A stretch of DNA of 64,000 nucleotides from Allodiplogaster sudhausi (GCA_945643635.1 CALZFC010000356.1:194501-258500); one strand, 5' to 3'. Shown: positions 42,510 to 52,974, numbered from the stretch's first letter. Numbers and translations are program-made. The notes: a model not told the origin generated them from the sequence alone.

Positions 42510-43175
42510 AACATTACCTTTCATATTATGAAGACCTTAATTGGTCCCGACAGGTTTATGCTGCCATCGGACTGAAATCGCGTGTGGCGTGAGAGCTGAA
42601 GATAATATTAGAGAGGAAGGTTAACGTGTCATCTTTTCACGAGACTCGCGAATGAAGAAGGTTAACAGAGCTAAAACACATTGAGCGAGCCTGAGAATTG
42701 AAAGAGGAACAAGTGCATACATATTATGTGTTCAGAAAAACCCGTCGATTAGGTGTATACGATACACGTTATATGAAAGGAATATTTATATTTGATTAGG
42801 TATTAGATTCATTTTAGTCAGCAATACATAGTAGCAAATTGAAAGAAGACAGTACTCGGAAAAGTGTTAAATGAGATGAAGGGCTGAGAAAGCGTAAAAC
42901 AGATTTTATAGAAATATTAGGCAGCTTAAGATATAAGGGTTCATCTAAGATTGTGGAAATATCCGTGCATTTTGGCCTGAAAAAAGTGAATGGGAAGACG
43001 TGCACAGTGCGCGTTCGATCCATAACGTGCAGCAGTGGCTGCTTTAACAGACGGCCAAACTCTTTTCTTCCTTGCTATACGCTCAGTCAGCGTTGACTTG
43101 GCTAACAGTTGTCAACAGTTGGCATCTCGAAGGGTTGAATGGACACATTCTCATCAAATGTCCCCTCCTAGAGAC
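42510..43175 (-). promoter_or_regulatory. Cassette copy, minus strand
   Basis: Full copy with ATGAAAGGTAATG (ATG at 42524). Mirror of 21385-21880. The upstream frame runs on unbroken (MKGNVCIKIIIFSK). Confidence 0.7.
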
Positions 43176-43398
43176 TTGATTAAAGGTTATCAAGCTTCAG
43201 ACAAATTGGCCCATTATATATGTATATGAGAGACAAATTCAATACTTTCTATTATCAAACAAATATCTTGTTTTGTCAGCAATTTTATTCATTTGAACGA
43301 AAGTTAATGTTATTCGACAAGACGTAAGAGTGATTTCGAGAAGATGCCCAATTTAATAGCAACGGAAGAGGGACTAATCGGTGCATTCCTCATTACAG

Positions 43399-43476
43399 GA
43401 TGGCAAAGAAGCGCCGGTCGCCAGCGACATCGTCACCTTCAATAAGTTCAAGAGCTCGATAATCTTAAAAAAATAG
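43399..43476 (+). CDS. Short plus-strand last exon, 25 codons
   Basis: CATTACAG acceptor then DGKEAPVASDIVTFNKFKSS, a few Ile/Lys and TAG. Good composition but no partner exon identified; its start lies in distal cassette sequence. Confidence 0.3.
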   Translation, partial: DGKEAPVASDIVTFNKFKSSIILKK

Positions 43477-43500
43477 CTATCTAAAAATTTATGGCCCACT

Positions 43501-44162
43501 CAGGGAGGAAGGCTAAAACCAGGCCTGGGCCGGCCCGCCTTCCTTGCGGGCCGGGCCGGGCCGGGCCCGCTACCCTTGCGGGCCGGGCCGGGGCGAGGAT
43601 AAAAATATTAAAGCGGGCCGGGCCGGGCCCGTAAATTTCCTCGCGGGCGGGGCCGGGCCGGGCATACTATCCTAGCGGGCCGGGCCGGGCCGGGCCCGGG
43701 CCTGCTTTTTTTTTTTTTTTTATGGGATAGAAAAACCGTAATATACATATTCCTGTACATTTTGGGGTGCATTTTAATCATATTATATGTTTATTAACTT
43801 AAAATAGCATAGAAATAAATATTGCGATTCTTAAATACAATTTCCGCCGTGAATATCATGTCGGAGATTTATCGTATAATTTAAATACACTCTGTTTTTT
43901 GGTCCTCCATTCTAAATTTATTTTTGTAAAACAACAATTTGAATAGCAACTCGACAAATTTCATTAAAACAAGGTGGCGCGCCGTTTTTTAGTGCTCTAA
44001 TAGCGTCCTGCACCATGCTCTGTTGGGCCCGGGCCCGGCCCGGGCCAATTTTTCTAAACGCGGGCCGGGCCGGGCCGGGTCTCAAGGGTAAGCGGGCCGG
44101 GCCGGGCCGACTCGGGTGACAAGCGGGCCGGGCCGGGGCCCGGCCCGCTTTGGCCATCCCTG
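43501..44162. mobile_element. 662 bp hAT-type MITE with 8-bp target duplication
   Basis: Starts cagggagg and ends ccatccctg, imperfect inverted ends, packed with GGGCC/GGCCC subterminal repeats. Flanked by identical 8-mers ggcccact (43493-43500 and 44163-44170), the hallmark size for hAT. The left arm has the empty site (about 20224-20234). No coding capacity. Confidence 0.9.
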
Positions 44163-44196
44163 GGCCCACTTATTGCGCAAATAACAATAATTAAAC

Positions 44197-44540
44197 CTGG
44201 TACATAACGGCGACGCATCTACAAGTTGTCGTGGTGGTCGAGGTCGTGGTCGAAGTCTCCTCTGCTGCTGAAGTGGTTTAGAAATAAAAGGTCATTACTA
44301 CATCGAACTGGAGAATAAAAGATCTTTTCAAATAAAATTAAAGTCGTGTTAAAAACCTTGGCTTTGGTGGATGGCGTAGAATCAGCCGTGATGAGATAAG
44401 CCAACACTGACCGGCTTGCTGGCGTTGGCATCACCGCCTCGATGAGGCGAGTCCATCCTCTCCAGCCGGTTAGCCGTTCGGCTTTTCCTCGGCCGGCAGA
44501 GCCGCGATGATAGTTCAAAGAATACGCAGTTCGACATGTC
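44197..44540 (-). CDS. Thr-rich unit, right-arm copy
   Basis: Exon 44267-44197 reads ETSTTTSTTTTTCRCVAVMY before GTTTAA. The upstream exon near 44540-44400 has CRTAYSLNYHRG... before GTCAGT. Mirror of 19.86-20.2 kb. The MITE sits in the following intron. Confidence 0.35.
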
Positions 44541-44549
44541 GTGATTAGA

Positions 44550-44645
44550 GAAAGAGAGAGGGAGAAAGAGAGAGAGAGAAAGAGAGAGAAAGAGAGAGAG
44601 ATGGAGAGAGAGAAAGAGAAAGAGAGAGAGAGAGAGAGGGAGCGA
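44550..44645. repeat. GA-rich microsatellite
   Basis: GA/GAAA run, mirror of the CT run at 19780-19860. Confidence 0.9.
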
Positions 44646-45129
44646 GAGCGAAAAGACAGGAATCTCTCATTGTCAGGAATGAAAACGGCAAGGAAATGAA
44701 ACAGGTTTGAACTGGCGTCATTTTCTTGATCGCTTGCGCAAAGACCATGCACTTATTTCCTTCGGTGCATGCAAACCTTTTAGGCTCAATTGTTGCGATT
44801 TATAGCAATGGTTTATTTGATTGAAAATAATTTTGGTATCAAGCATCAACTTTCATTCGTCGCCCTTCGCGCTTCCAAATCGATGCCCTCTCCCCTCCGT
44901 TATTCCGATGAGTTTTTTTTTGTATACGTTTTTCTCACTAATCTCACCACATTTCTTACTAAAATATTACTTAATTTACACCACATATCCTAATAGAATA
45001 GTTTGTCTTTGATTTTCTCTCAATGTAACTGATCTCATTGATCACAGAGTGATATTCATGTTTATTCATAGATGCATTTAGAATCAAAGTTATATGGTTT
45101 ATTCATCATTTAAAGCGATAGGAAACAGA

Positions 45130-45365
45130 TAGAGGAAGAGAGTGTACCAGTTCCGAAGGAGTCTAATCTGGAATTAGAAAAAGAATCAGTAAAAAATAAT
45201 ATAAGCAAATTTATCTGACGTGTCTTGTTGTTGTTTACATATTTCCTTGCAATTTGTCCACAATCGTGCTACCATTGCGGCTGAGAGAATACTGCGCTTA
45301 CAGCTCTGGGTTCTCCATGCTCGAGCAGAGATACGTCTAAATCTTTCTTAAACGTGACTGTTTCA
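45130..45365 (-). pseudogene. Broken right-arm copy of the 19.1-19.3 kb gene end
   Basis: Same SCKRSILSAAM..RLWTNCKE reading, but the donor GTACGT has become ACACGT and the last exon opens with GAT TAG. The left copy is intact. Confidence 0.6.
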
Positions 45366-45429
45366 TGTTTGTGTTCGACTTTAGGTAGTTTTCTGTTTCT
45401 GCATCTTAATTATGCTCCTTCCTTGCATT

Positions 45430-45452
45430 GCTTCTCTCTCTCTCTCTCTCTT

Positions 45453-45498
<46 letters not shown>

Positions 45499-45500
45499 GC
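45430..45500. repeat. (CT)n microsatellite
   Basis: Mirror of the GA tract at 18780-18995, shorter. Confidence 0.9.
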
Positions 45501-45769
45501 ACACACTCCTTCTTCTCAACCCTGCATTCTCTCGTCACGTACCGAATCGCCGCTCCCTGCCTGAGTGACGACTACATTTGTATGCTTATCGTGACATGAC
45601 GTCGATAAGTAACATCACTTCCACCTGGTCGGATCACTTTTGTTGGCGGTTGAGTTGTTGAGTCAAGTGCCTGAGGGGGAGAAAAAACTGTACACTAAAT
45701 GAATGGATGAATAAATGGCATGAAATTAATGTTGAATGAATCATATTAATTGATTACTAACGCTCCGCT

Positions 45770-45860
45770 AAGCCGCATGGCTAATTGGATATGGAGGATT
45801 CATGCAGCGAAAGTGTCATTGATGAGTTCCCGGTACCAGGATCGGAGACAGCCATGCGAT
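45770..45860 (-). pseudogene. Decayed right-arm copy of the 18.44 kb Cys-rich exon
   Basis: Aligns with 18440-18556 but the acceptor AG is lost (gcatgg for gcaggg), two Cys codons are changed and part of the Pro-rich tail is deleted. Confidence 0.6.
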
Positions 45861-46119
45861 TAATACTAGGTAGACAACGGCCCCCATTATGATTGCATAA
45901 CCATTTGTGTGCCCAGAACAAACATTAAAAGATCAATAAATACGACATCTCTTACGTACGTAACTCCAGTCGCCGAAGTATCCAAGAGAAAAGAGAACAA
46001 CAGCTGGAAAAGGAAAGAAACAGTGTAACTGAGCATATTATACATATATAGCACATTAGATGAAACATGGCAAGTACTTTTGGAAAATTTTTTTTTATTG
46101 TATGCAAACATTCATTACC

Positions 46120-46620
46120 TTTGACCATATGTTGTCATTTCTCGTTTCCGGCAGGTATATGCTGCATTGGGGTTGAAATCGCATGTATGGCGAAAGAGCT
46201 TTAAAAAAAAAAATATATATATATAGTAGTAGAGAACCTTATCATCTTCTTACGAGACACACTTATGAAGAAGGATTACATAGCTAAAACACAGGGAGAC
46301 AGTAAAAAGAGAAAGGGCGGAAGAAAAAGAAAGCACACTAGAATTACAGCAGAGGAGCAAATTGATAGAGGACGGACGGGACAAGAAAGATCTTTAAGTG
46401 ACATGAGGGATTAAACATGGAAAACACATTTAACTGAAGCAGCAGACATAGGGTCCAAGCAAAAATGTGAAAATATTCACGTTATTTGGCTTGAAAAAAG
46501 CCTATGGGAAGACGGGCATATAATAACCTGCAGCTCTGGCAGCGGTGCTCTGCTTCTATCCTGCAGTTATTCTCTCTTTTGATATTCTCTAACTTCCTAC
46601 CACACTCTTCTCTTCCCCCC
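46120..46620 (-). promoter_or_regulatory. Cassette copy, minus strand
   Basis: Ends at ATGGTCAAAGGTAATG (upstream frame MVKGNE). A second ATG about 60 bp on opens MCYICIICSVTLFLSFSS, a signal-like stretch. Mirror of 17670-18195. Confidence 0.75.
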
Positions 46621-46850
46621 CCCCCTCCTCCTCTGGAGTCTTTTTATATTCTTTTGGTTCAGACCAACAAACCATGAAGGAGAAACTAAGAAAATAAATA
46701 AGTTCAAAAGTTGGTGAAATCGACTGCGAATACCTGTGAAAGAAATATGAAGGTGGTAAAACCGAGTTTATCGAACAAGCAAGGATTATAAAGAACAACA
46801 TAGAAATAAGTGATACTTATCAAAAATAAAGAATGTGGCTGATTATTTCT

Positions 46851-47177
46851 TCATTTCTCTTTCTTTATGTCTGGGCAGTTGTACGAGCCATGGTAAGTTC
46901 CATCACAAATGGGGCAGTGTTTATCTCTCTCCTTCTCGGTTGGCAGTGAAGAGACAGCTTCTTCATGTATGTTGGCGATAAGTTTCCGGCTTGTCGCAAG
47001 CTGTGGCTCCAATTGGCTCGTGTCCCTGTATATTCCGGGAATTAATTGGATCAACAGACGTGTTCGACGATTGCTCCTCTTGAGTTCCTTCACTATTGCC
47101 TTCGAGTCCTCATCCCTCGCGAGTTGTTCGGCCTGAATCAGGGTCAATTCGTGCATGGGGTCGCCACTTGCACGCAT
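46851..47177 (-). CDS. Gag-like protein with CCHC zinc knuckle, intact frame
   Basis: 108 codons open from MRASGDPMHELTLIQAEQ to a stop. The central part is charged and helical (ARDEDSKAIVKELKRSNRR). Near the C-terminus CPICDGTYHGSYNC fits CX2CX4HX4C, the zinc knuckle of retroviral and retrotransposon Gag proteins and of some host RNA-binding proteins. No protease or reverse transcriptase follows; instead the frame sits downstream of a cassette (47385-47900) like the other genes. An acceptor-like gtgcaag precedes tggcgacc, so it may be the last exon of a spliced gene. A domesticated Gag or a Gag-derived host gene is plausible. The left-arm copy (16755-17437) is broken. Confidence 0.6.
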   Translation of the reverse strand: MRASGDPMHELTLIQAEQLARDEDSKAIVKELKRSNRRTRLLIQLIPGIYRDTSQLEPQLATSRKLIANIHEEAVSSLPTEKERDKHCPICDGTYHGSYNCPDIKKEK

Positions 47178-47384
47178 GTTGCGTGTGAACTTGAATGTTT
47201 ATAATTATAGGAATTACTTGTGACACCTTCCCTTCATGACATATGTAAAATTTATCGGAAATAGATAAAGTTTTGTGTGGTAGCCTTGAATCGGTGTTTA
47301 AGAGAAAAGATAACAATTTTGGGAAAAAGAGAGAAAATCATGAAACATTGCATGTATTTTGGATAAAATTATTATTTGCAAGCA

Positions 47385-47900
47385 AACGTTCATTGCCTTT
47401 GATCATGTGTTTCCTTTCTTGTTCCCGGCAGGTTTATGCTGCCATAGGTTTTTAATCGCGTGTACGGCGAAAGAGCTGAACATGTTTCATAGTTGTAGAG
47501 AACAATGCAAACGTCATACATACTTAGGAAGAAGGCTAACAGAGCTTAAACGCAACGTAAATTGAAAGAGGACAAACCCAGAAAGAGTTTTAATTAAGGC
47601 GATTATCTGTGTCAGGGAAAAGCAGATTTAATAGCGGTATTAGATCCCAGCATGTGCAACGAGGTTCAAGCAAAAATTTGAAAATATCCGCTTTACCCTG
47701 ATTTTGGCCTGAATGAATAGAGTGAATGGGAAGACGCGCACAGAACGTGATCGATAGATAATGTGCAGCTGTGGCAGCGGTGCTCTTCTTCTCTCTTGTA
47801 CTTCCTCCCTCCCCTTTTCTTGTTCTCTAACTGTCTGCCAAACTCTTCTCTTCCTTGATGCTCGCTCACTCAGCGATGACCTGGTCAACAGTTGGCATGT
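47385..47900 (-). promoter_or_regulatory. Cassette copy, minus strand
   Basis: ATG at 47406-47404. The frame reads ATG ATC AAA GGC AAT GAA, still Met-Ile-Lys-Gly-Asn-Glu, but GGC destroys the GT that could have been a splice donor. Mirror of 16020-16525. Confidence 0.75.
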
Positions 47901-48080
47901 GAATGGATAGATTTATATGAAATCCCTCAACCCTTCCGAGAGTCTTGATTAAACATTCTCGACAACCAACCGGCAAATTGTGAATGTATTTCAGCGACCA
48001 ATTAAACAACTGTCATGGTCAAAAAATGTTCTTTTTTCATCAATTTTATTCAGTTCAACGAAATTTAATTTACTTCAAGA

Positions 48081-48485
48081 TTACTCATGAATTTCGAGTT
48101 TTATAATTCTCTTTATCAGCAGGCATGAAATATGTTTCAAATCAAATACAGTTGAAAAGGTATAACCGATGGGCGTGTGAACAACGACGACAACAGGAAT
48201 TGAAAAGCTGTCTGTTCCGCCTTGGCTGTTGAAGTGATTTCCATCATTGATCCATGTCTCTTCATGATTCCTTTGAAGGGCCACTCAATCTGTACATTGA
48301 TTGAGCAATACATCTGCTAACATATTTGTGATGGCGAAAGCGACACCGAATTTCGGTGTAGCCGCGAATACCAAATGCTGGAGAGTGCGAGGGCGTCGTG
48401 GGCGATTGGCGATTGTGTTCTTTCTGACGAAAAGCGTCATCAGAAGGTGGCGCCAGCCAGTTCCATTCTTCCATTCCACGAGCAC
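48081..48485 (-). CDS. Right-arm copy of the 14.7-15.9 kb unit
   Basis: Two overlapping minus-strand frames. One continues beyond the near-identical island for over 100 codons (LVEWKNGTGWRHLLMTLF... to SFSIPVVVVVHTPIGYTF). The left copy of that frame ends earlier. No domain recognised. Near-identity to the left arm ends at about 48243. Confidence 0.3.
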
Positions 48486-48819
48486 AACTTAATTTGATAA
48501 GGATAAGAGAGAAGATAAGGAAGACGGAAGAGGCTGAAGCCGGCGTCTCATCAAGGCGATCTGAAGCGACCGCTCTTTGATCTCTTCTTCTCTTTGCGAG
48601 AGACAGCTGAATTACTTGGCAAAATCCTCAACGGTTGCTGTTGTTCCTTGACTTAGGGATGAGAGTCTGAACCTCGCCATCGTGCTGACTTCGGGTTCAC
48701 AGAGTTCCTGAATCAGCACCACATTATACATAAAGCAATCGAAAGGACCGGATGAAAAATTTTCACTTGAAGAACAGTATTATTTGTACATACATATGTA
48801 TGTAAAAAAAGTACATTAC

Positions 48820-49150
48820 CTTTGATGTGTAGAATGTTATATTTCTCGATCGCGGCAGATCTATGCTACCATCGGGTTGAAGTTTAGTGAAAGACCTATG
48901 TATAAAGATACCGGAGATCAACTAAAAGTATGAAAATATCAATTGACATGGAAAAGTCAAGTGTGAGAAGACGAGCACAGAAAACGTGCAGCTGTCGCAG
49001 TGGTGCTCTGCTTCTCTCGTGTCCTCCTCTCTCTTATCATTTTCTCTAATTGTCTGCCAAACTCTTCTTTTGCTTGCTGTTCACTCACTCAGCGCTGACC
49101 AGGCCAACACTTGGCATAAGGAGGGAAAAATCGCAAGAGATTCAACCCTC
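48820..49150 (-). promoter_or_regulatory. Cassette copy, minus strand
   Basis: Same acatcaaaggtaatg start region as its mirror at 14330-14645, with the identical island beginning inside it. A tattcaacaag block (reverse complement of an aataaa-type signal) follows at about 49192. Confidence 0.7.
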
Positions 49151-49389
49151 CGCCCCTTCCCCCCGATTCACAATGCTTAATATCTAGGCTTTATTCAACA
49201 AGTAAGAATTATATTATGTAGACCTACACAGTGGAATTTTATAGACAATGATATTCCCTTGAAGCAAAAAGAAATAAATCGCTGATTGTGAATCTTTTTT
49301 AAATAGTTATTTTTTTTAACACTAAATCTATGTGACGAAACACAAAATGAGACAATTATTAATGAGAGAATACGGGATACATAACAAAA

Positions 49390-49690
49390 CTTTCTGCAAT
49401 CTATTCCGCTTGTAGAGCGTAGGAAGATTCTGTCTGGAAAAAGGCTCCCTTCTTTCTCCAGTAGTTGACGCGATCTATGTCTGTCTCACTTTTGGCTTGA
49501 GCCATGAGCATCCGGTTCAGCCTTCTCAAGGTCTGCGCCTCCTTCTACCGCTGTCCATTTTCTAATTCCATGAGTGAAGTCGTTGCGAAAGGGCTTTGCG
49601 AAGCTAAAACGAAGAAGATTCTTATTCACGCTTTGCAGAATCCATAGAGGAGAGAAAAAAACATATGAGTAGAAGAAAGTTGAGAGCAAG
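49390..49690 (-). pseudogene. Right-arm copy of the 13.9-14.15 kb exon
   Basis: Matches left-arm exon 3 but keeps two bases the left copy lacks, giving NLLRFSFAKPFRNDFTHGIR in one frame. Acceptor degraded (gcaaag). The cassette upstream (49940-50450) has lost its ATG. Confidence 0.5.
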
Positions 49691-49930
49691 AATAAATTGA
49701 TAGTAAGCCCCTAAGCAGGGAATAATGGGTTAGGGCTTCTTTACTTTTATTAGGTGTAGCCATGGTGTAGAGAGGTTCGGGGACATTTATAGAGGATATT
49801 GCGCGTTCTCGGAGGGCGGTTGCAAAGGTATCCTAGAAATAAAATTTTGCTGTCCCCGATGCCTTCCTTAAAATATTATACCATAAAACAATAACAACAT
49901 AAGATTAATGGCGCAAACTTCTGTTAGTTA
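49690..49930. other. No gene seen
   Basis: AT-rich, includes a short segment without a left-arm counterpart (about 49710-49870). Confidence 0.4.
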
Positions 49931-49939
49931 TTATTTCCA

Positions 49940-50450
49940 AGCAAACGTACGTTACCTTTTCAAGTTTGTTGTCCTTTCTCGTTTCCGGCAGATTTATGCT
50001 GCCATCCGGAAGAAATCGCGTGTAAGGCGAAAGAGCTAAAGGTATTATATTCTAGTAGAGAACCTTATCATCTTATCGCGAGAAACACGTATGAAGAAGG
50101 ATAACAAAGCTAAAATACACATACATATGTACATACACCGAATATGAGAAAACGCAAAAGAATAAGAAACAATGCGATCATGACGTTACCTGGGCAGTGA
50201 ACCAACAAGATACATAATATGTGTAAAGACGAACGAAACGATTCATTTTATAAAATTCACATTAGATCCACAGCTGATTCAAATTTGATTAAGTGTTATC
50301 TTAATTTTAGGCAGCAATAAATAGGAGCAAATTGAAATAGGAGGGTGCAAGAAAGAGCGTTAAGGGAGCTGAGGGAATGAGAAAGGGTAAAACAGATTTA
50401 ATAGAGGCATCATCAGCATAAAAGATAACGGTATTCAGTTAATTTATATA
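49940..50450 (-). promoter_or_regulatory. Cassette copy, minus strand
   Basis: Leader intact; start region aaaaggtaacgtacg has no ATG, and Asn is encoded by AAC instead of AAT. Head to head with the next copy. Confidence 0.7.
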
Positions 50451-50499
50451 GTGCCACTTGGTATGATGACAGAAAATGTTTAATCAAAACTCGGGAAGA

Positions 50500-51030
50500 A
50501 GGGGAGCATTTGATGCGAATGCGTTCATTGATTCCTTCTGTACGTTGTTTCCAAGGTCATCTCTGAGTGAGTGAGCGAGCAGTTAGGAAGTGAAGAGTTT
50601 GGTAAAAAAGAGAGGAAGGGAGGACAGGAGAGAAGCAGAGCACCACTGTCACAGCAGTACGTTACGTATCGAGCGCGTTCTGTGCACATCTTACCCAAGC
50701 GCTTTTTTCAAGCCTGATAACGCGGATATTCTCACATTTTAACTTGAACCCTTCATACATACATACATATTTTATGCTGTATTATACCTCTACCAAATCT
50801 GTTTTGCCCTGTCTCATCCCCTCTCCTCAGTTAACGTTCCTGTTGGTTCCGTCCTCTTTCAAATCTCCTTGTATTTAAGCTCCATTTAGCCTTCCTCACA
50901 ATTTGCTGCGTTATCGTTGTTCTTAACTATTATAAGATATATTCAGCTCTTTCGCCGTATACGCGAATTCAGCTGGTTGGCAGCATAAACATGCCGCTAC
51001 AACATGAAAGGACAACTTAGTATGAAAGGT
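50500..51030 (+). promoter_or_regulatory. Cassette copy, plus strand; outer edge of the right arm
   Basis: Full copy ending ATGAAAGGTAATG (ATG 51022-51024). A second ATG at 51092 opens MLSIILHSMYICIMPVFF. It drives rightward, toward the viral DExH fragment. Confidence 0.75.
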
Positions 51031-51039
51031 AATGAATGT

Positions 51040-51490
51040 TTACAAACCTACGATCAATACTTTTCACCAAAAAAAAGTATTATTTCATCTTATGCTTTCT
51101 ATTATTTTACATAGTATGTACATATGTATAATGCCAGTATTTTTTTTATCATTTACACGTCAACAAATATTCCTCGCATAAAAAGCCATATTTTTCCAGA
51201 TGTAACCTATTAATCCAAGATCAAGACGTCAGGTTGCCAGCCAAGTAGGTGCCCGCTTCGCCCCCTTTCCTTAAAGAATGTAGTTCGCATGCTTACAATC
51301 TATTTTGTCTACATCGACTGAAGTGTAACTGCACAGAGAAATGAACGAATGTAGACATTAGTGAAGTAATGAAAACGAGTCATAAAGTTAGCGTGGTAAA
51401 AGATGAGAAATAAAGTATCAAAGTAACCGTACTATTTATCAATTTACCTACTGATTTTTTTTTTGCATTTCCGCTATATTTTTTAACTAC
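51040..51490. other. No clear gene; spacer between cassette and viral fragment
   Basis: AT-rich with one TTTTCCAG acceptor near 51199 followed by stops in all useful frames. Confidence 0.4.
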
Positions 51491-51507
51491 TACTCCCATT
51501 TTATTTA

Positions 51508-51840
51508 GATGCACAAAAGAAATATTCGACTACCGAGAGCAGATCTATTTCGTGATTGACGAGACACACGTCAACGACAGCATGAACGAACGCTCTGTTC
51601 AAGACGCTCAGATTCTAGAATCGCAAAAGTCATTGAGATGACAGCGACAGGGATCGACACGCAAGGTCGAATGATTATCAAAGAGAATGATGGAGTAACT
51701 GACATCTACCGCGACTTTGTCTCGAGAGCCGATCAAAAGGAACTACCTTCATTTTCAGCAAATTCCTTGCCAACTTTCACTGGCATACTAGAATTTGTAA
51801 AAAAAAAAAAAAACTATTTCAATCTTATATCTTCGTACTT
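51508..51840 (+). pseudogene. Endogenous viral fragment: DExH helicase of flavivirus/potyvirus type, broken
   Basis: Two consecutive plus-strand blocks in different frames. The first has FVIDETHVND, a DExH box in the setting seen in NS3/CI-type RNA-virus superfamily 2 helicases. The second, starting near 51629, has VIEMTATG, the matching motif III (TAT). Spacing between the boxes fits the family. Break: a frame change near 51630. Motifs I and VI are not present, so only the core of domain 1 is left. It follows a TTTAG acceptor-like site and lies on the same strand as the cassette at 50500-51030. A cellular DExH origin is less likely but not excluded. Confidence 0.55.
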
Positions 51841-51889
51841 TGCTAACAATTGGAATAATAAACTGTCGTTTCTTTAATTTCATCATATT

Positions 51890-52085
51890 ATTTAAAATAC
51901 TTTTTCGACAAGGGGGTGAGCATTCTTTGAAAAATTATTTTAAAAACGAATAATAATTTTTTTACTTTAATTCAAAAAACTTTTTCGACAAAGGGGTGAG
52001 CATTCTTAGGAAAATTATTAAAAAAAATAATTTTTTGTACTTTTATTCAAAATACTTTTTCGACAAAGAGGTGAGCAAGGTTGCG
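51890..52085 (+). repeat. Three-copy tandem repeat, period 74-80 bp
   Basis: The motif actttttcgacaa.gggtgagcatt recurs at about 51899, 51979 and 52053, with AT-rich filling. Confidence 0.85.
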
Positions 52086-52189
52086 CCGCTGGAGCCGTCT
52101 CCAAGGCATAAAAAAAGAACTTTCAAAATTAGGACAAATCAGAAGGCGTGTCTTTCGTTCCGTGCAATATCATACTCATTTATTCAAAC

Positions 52190-52294
52190 ATGATATCAGT
52201 GATAAATTCCACTTCCTCGTCGCATTCCCCTTCAAATAATTCGGAGACCGCGGAAGATGCAATGGAGAATTCTGAATGCACATGTGGATCCTGA
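52190..52294 (+). CDS. 34-codon Ser/Glu-rich frame
   Basis: MISVINSTSSSHSPSNNSET then an acidic part and CTCGS before TGA. Could be a C-terminal exon. Unknown. Confidence 0.25.
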   Translation: MISVINSTSSSHSPSNNSETAEDAMENSECTCGS

Positions 52295-52502
52295 AGAATG
52301 TTGTCTCTAATTGGATCTTGTGTTTTTCTCTTATTTCACTAGATTGTAATCTGAACTCTATACGTTACCGGAATCTATTTAGTGAATTGTTAATCGATCA
52401 ACAAACCTTCCACAGATCTCACACCTGTCGCAAATTAGATGGACGATAAACTTCATTTTGAGTGCCAAAACTCATAAACATCTCCATCTGGTCGCTTTCA
52501 AG

Positions 52503-52678
52503 CCGTTGTGCTCATCAAACACCTGGATACAATAAGCTTGCAAGTAAACGAAAACATGAAAGCAGACTATTCACCTCAATCCTTCGGCCACGAACAAGTC
52601 AACACCTTGAAGGAGCTTTTAGCCGAGACGATCCAGCGTCATCCAGAATTCATCGTTACATCGTTGCAGTTGATATAA
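52503..52678 (+). CDS. Candidate exon, helical, 57 codons
   Basis: After TTTCAAG the frame AVVLIKHLDTISLQVNEN continues through KADYSPQSFGHEQVNTLKEL and AETIQRHPEFIV to TAA. Amphipathic and charged, a better protein than the overlapping 198-codon frame starting at 52462, which is hydrophobic and ends in repeat sequence. Family unknown. Confidence 0.4.
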
Positions 52679-52974
52679 GAAGATCAATTTTCTTGATTCT
52701 TCTTCAAGTTCTCTGTGAGAGAGAGAAATATGCGGTAGTGGGTTATACTAACTATGCTGTAAAAAGGAAATGCATATTTTGTGTGCTTTCCAATTACACG
52801 TACGTTTCGTTATTTTGGCATGCAATGACAAGGGAAAATTTTTTAAACCAAATTTGGCAACTAAGTTTCTTAATAGTGCACATAGATGCACCTAATTCAA
52901 TTTTGGCTAGCAAAATCACAAAAAATTTCCTACAGGGCAGAGCCACCTTTATTCATATAAGGAGGCTCTCTTAT

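Noticed and set aside
12480..51030. Cassettes as LTRs of a retrotransposon
   Set aside because: They occur head to tail and head to head with different genes behind them, lack TG/CA ends and target duplications, and no reverse transcriptase is present.
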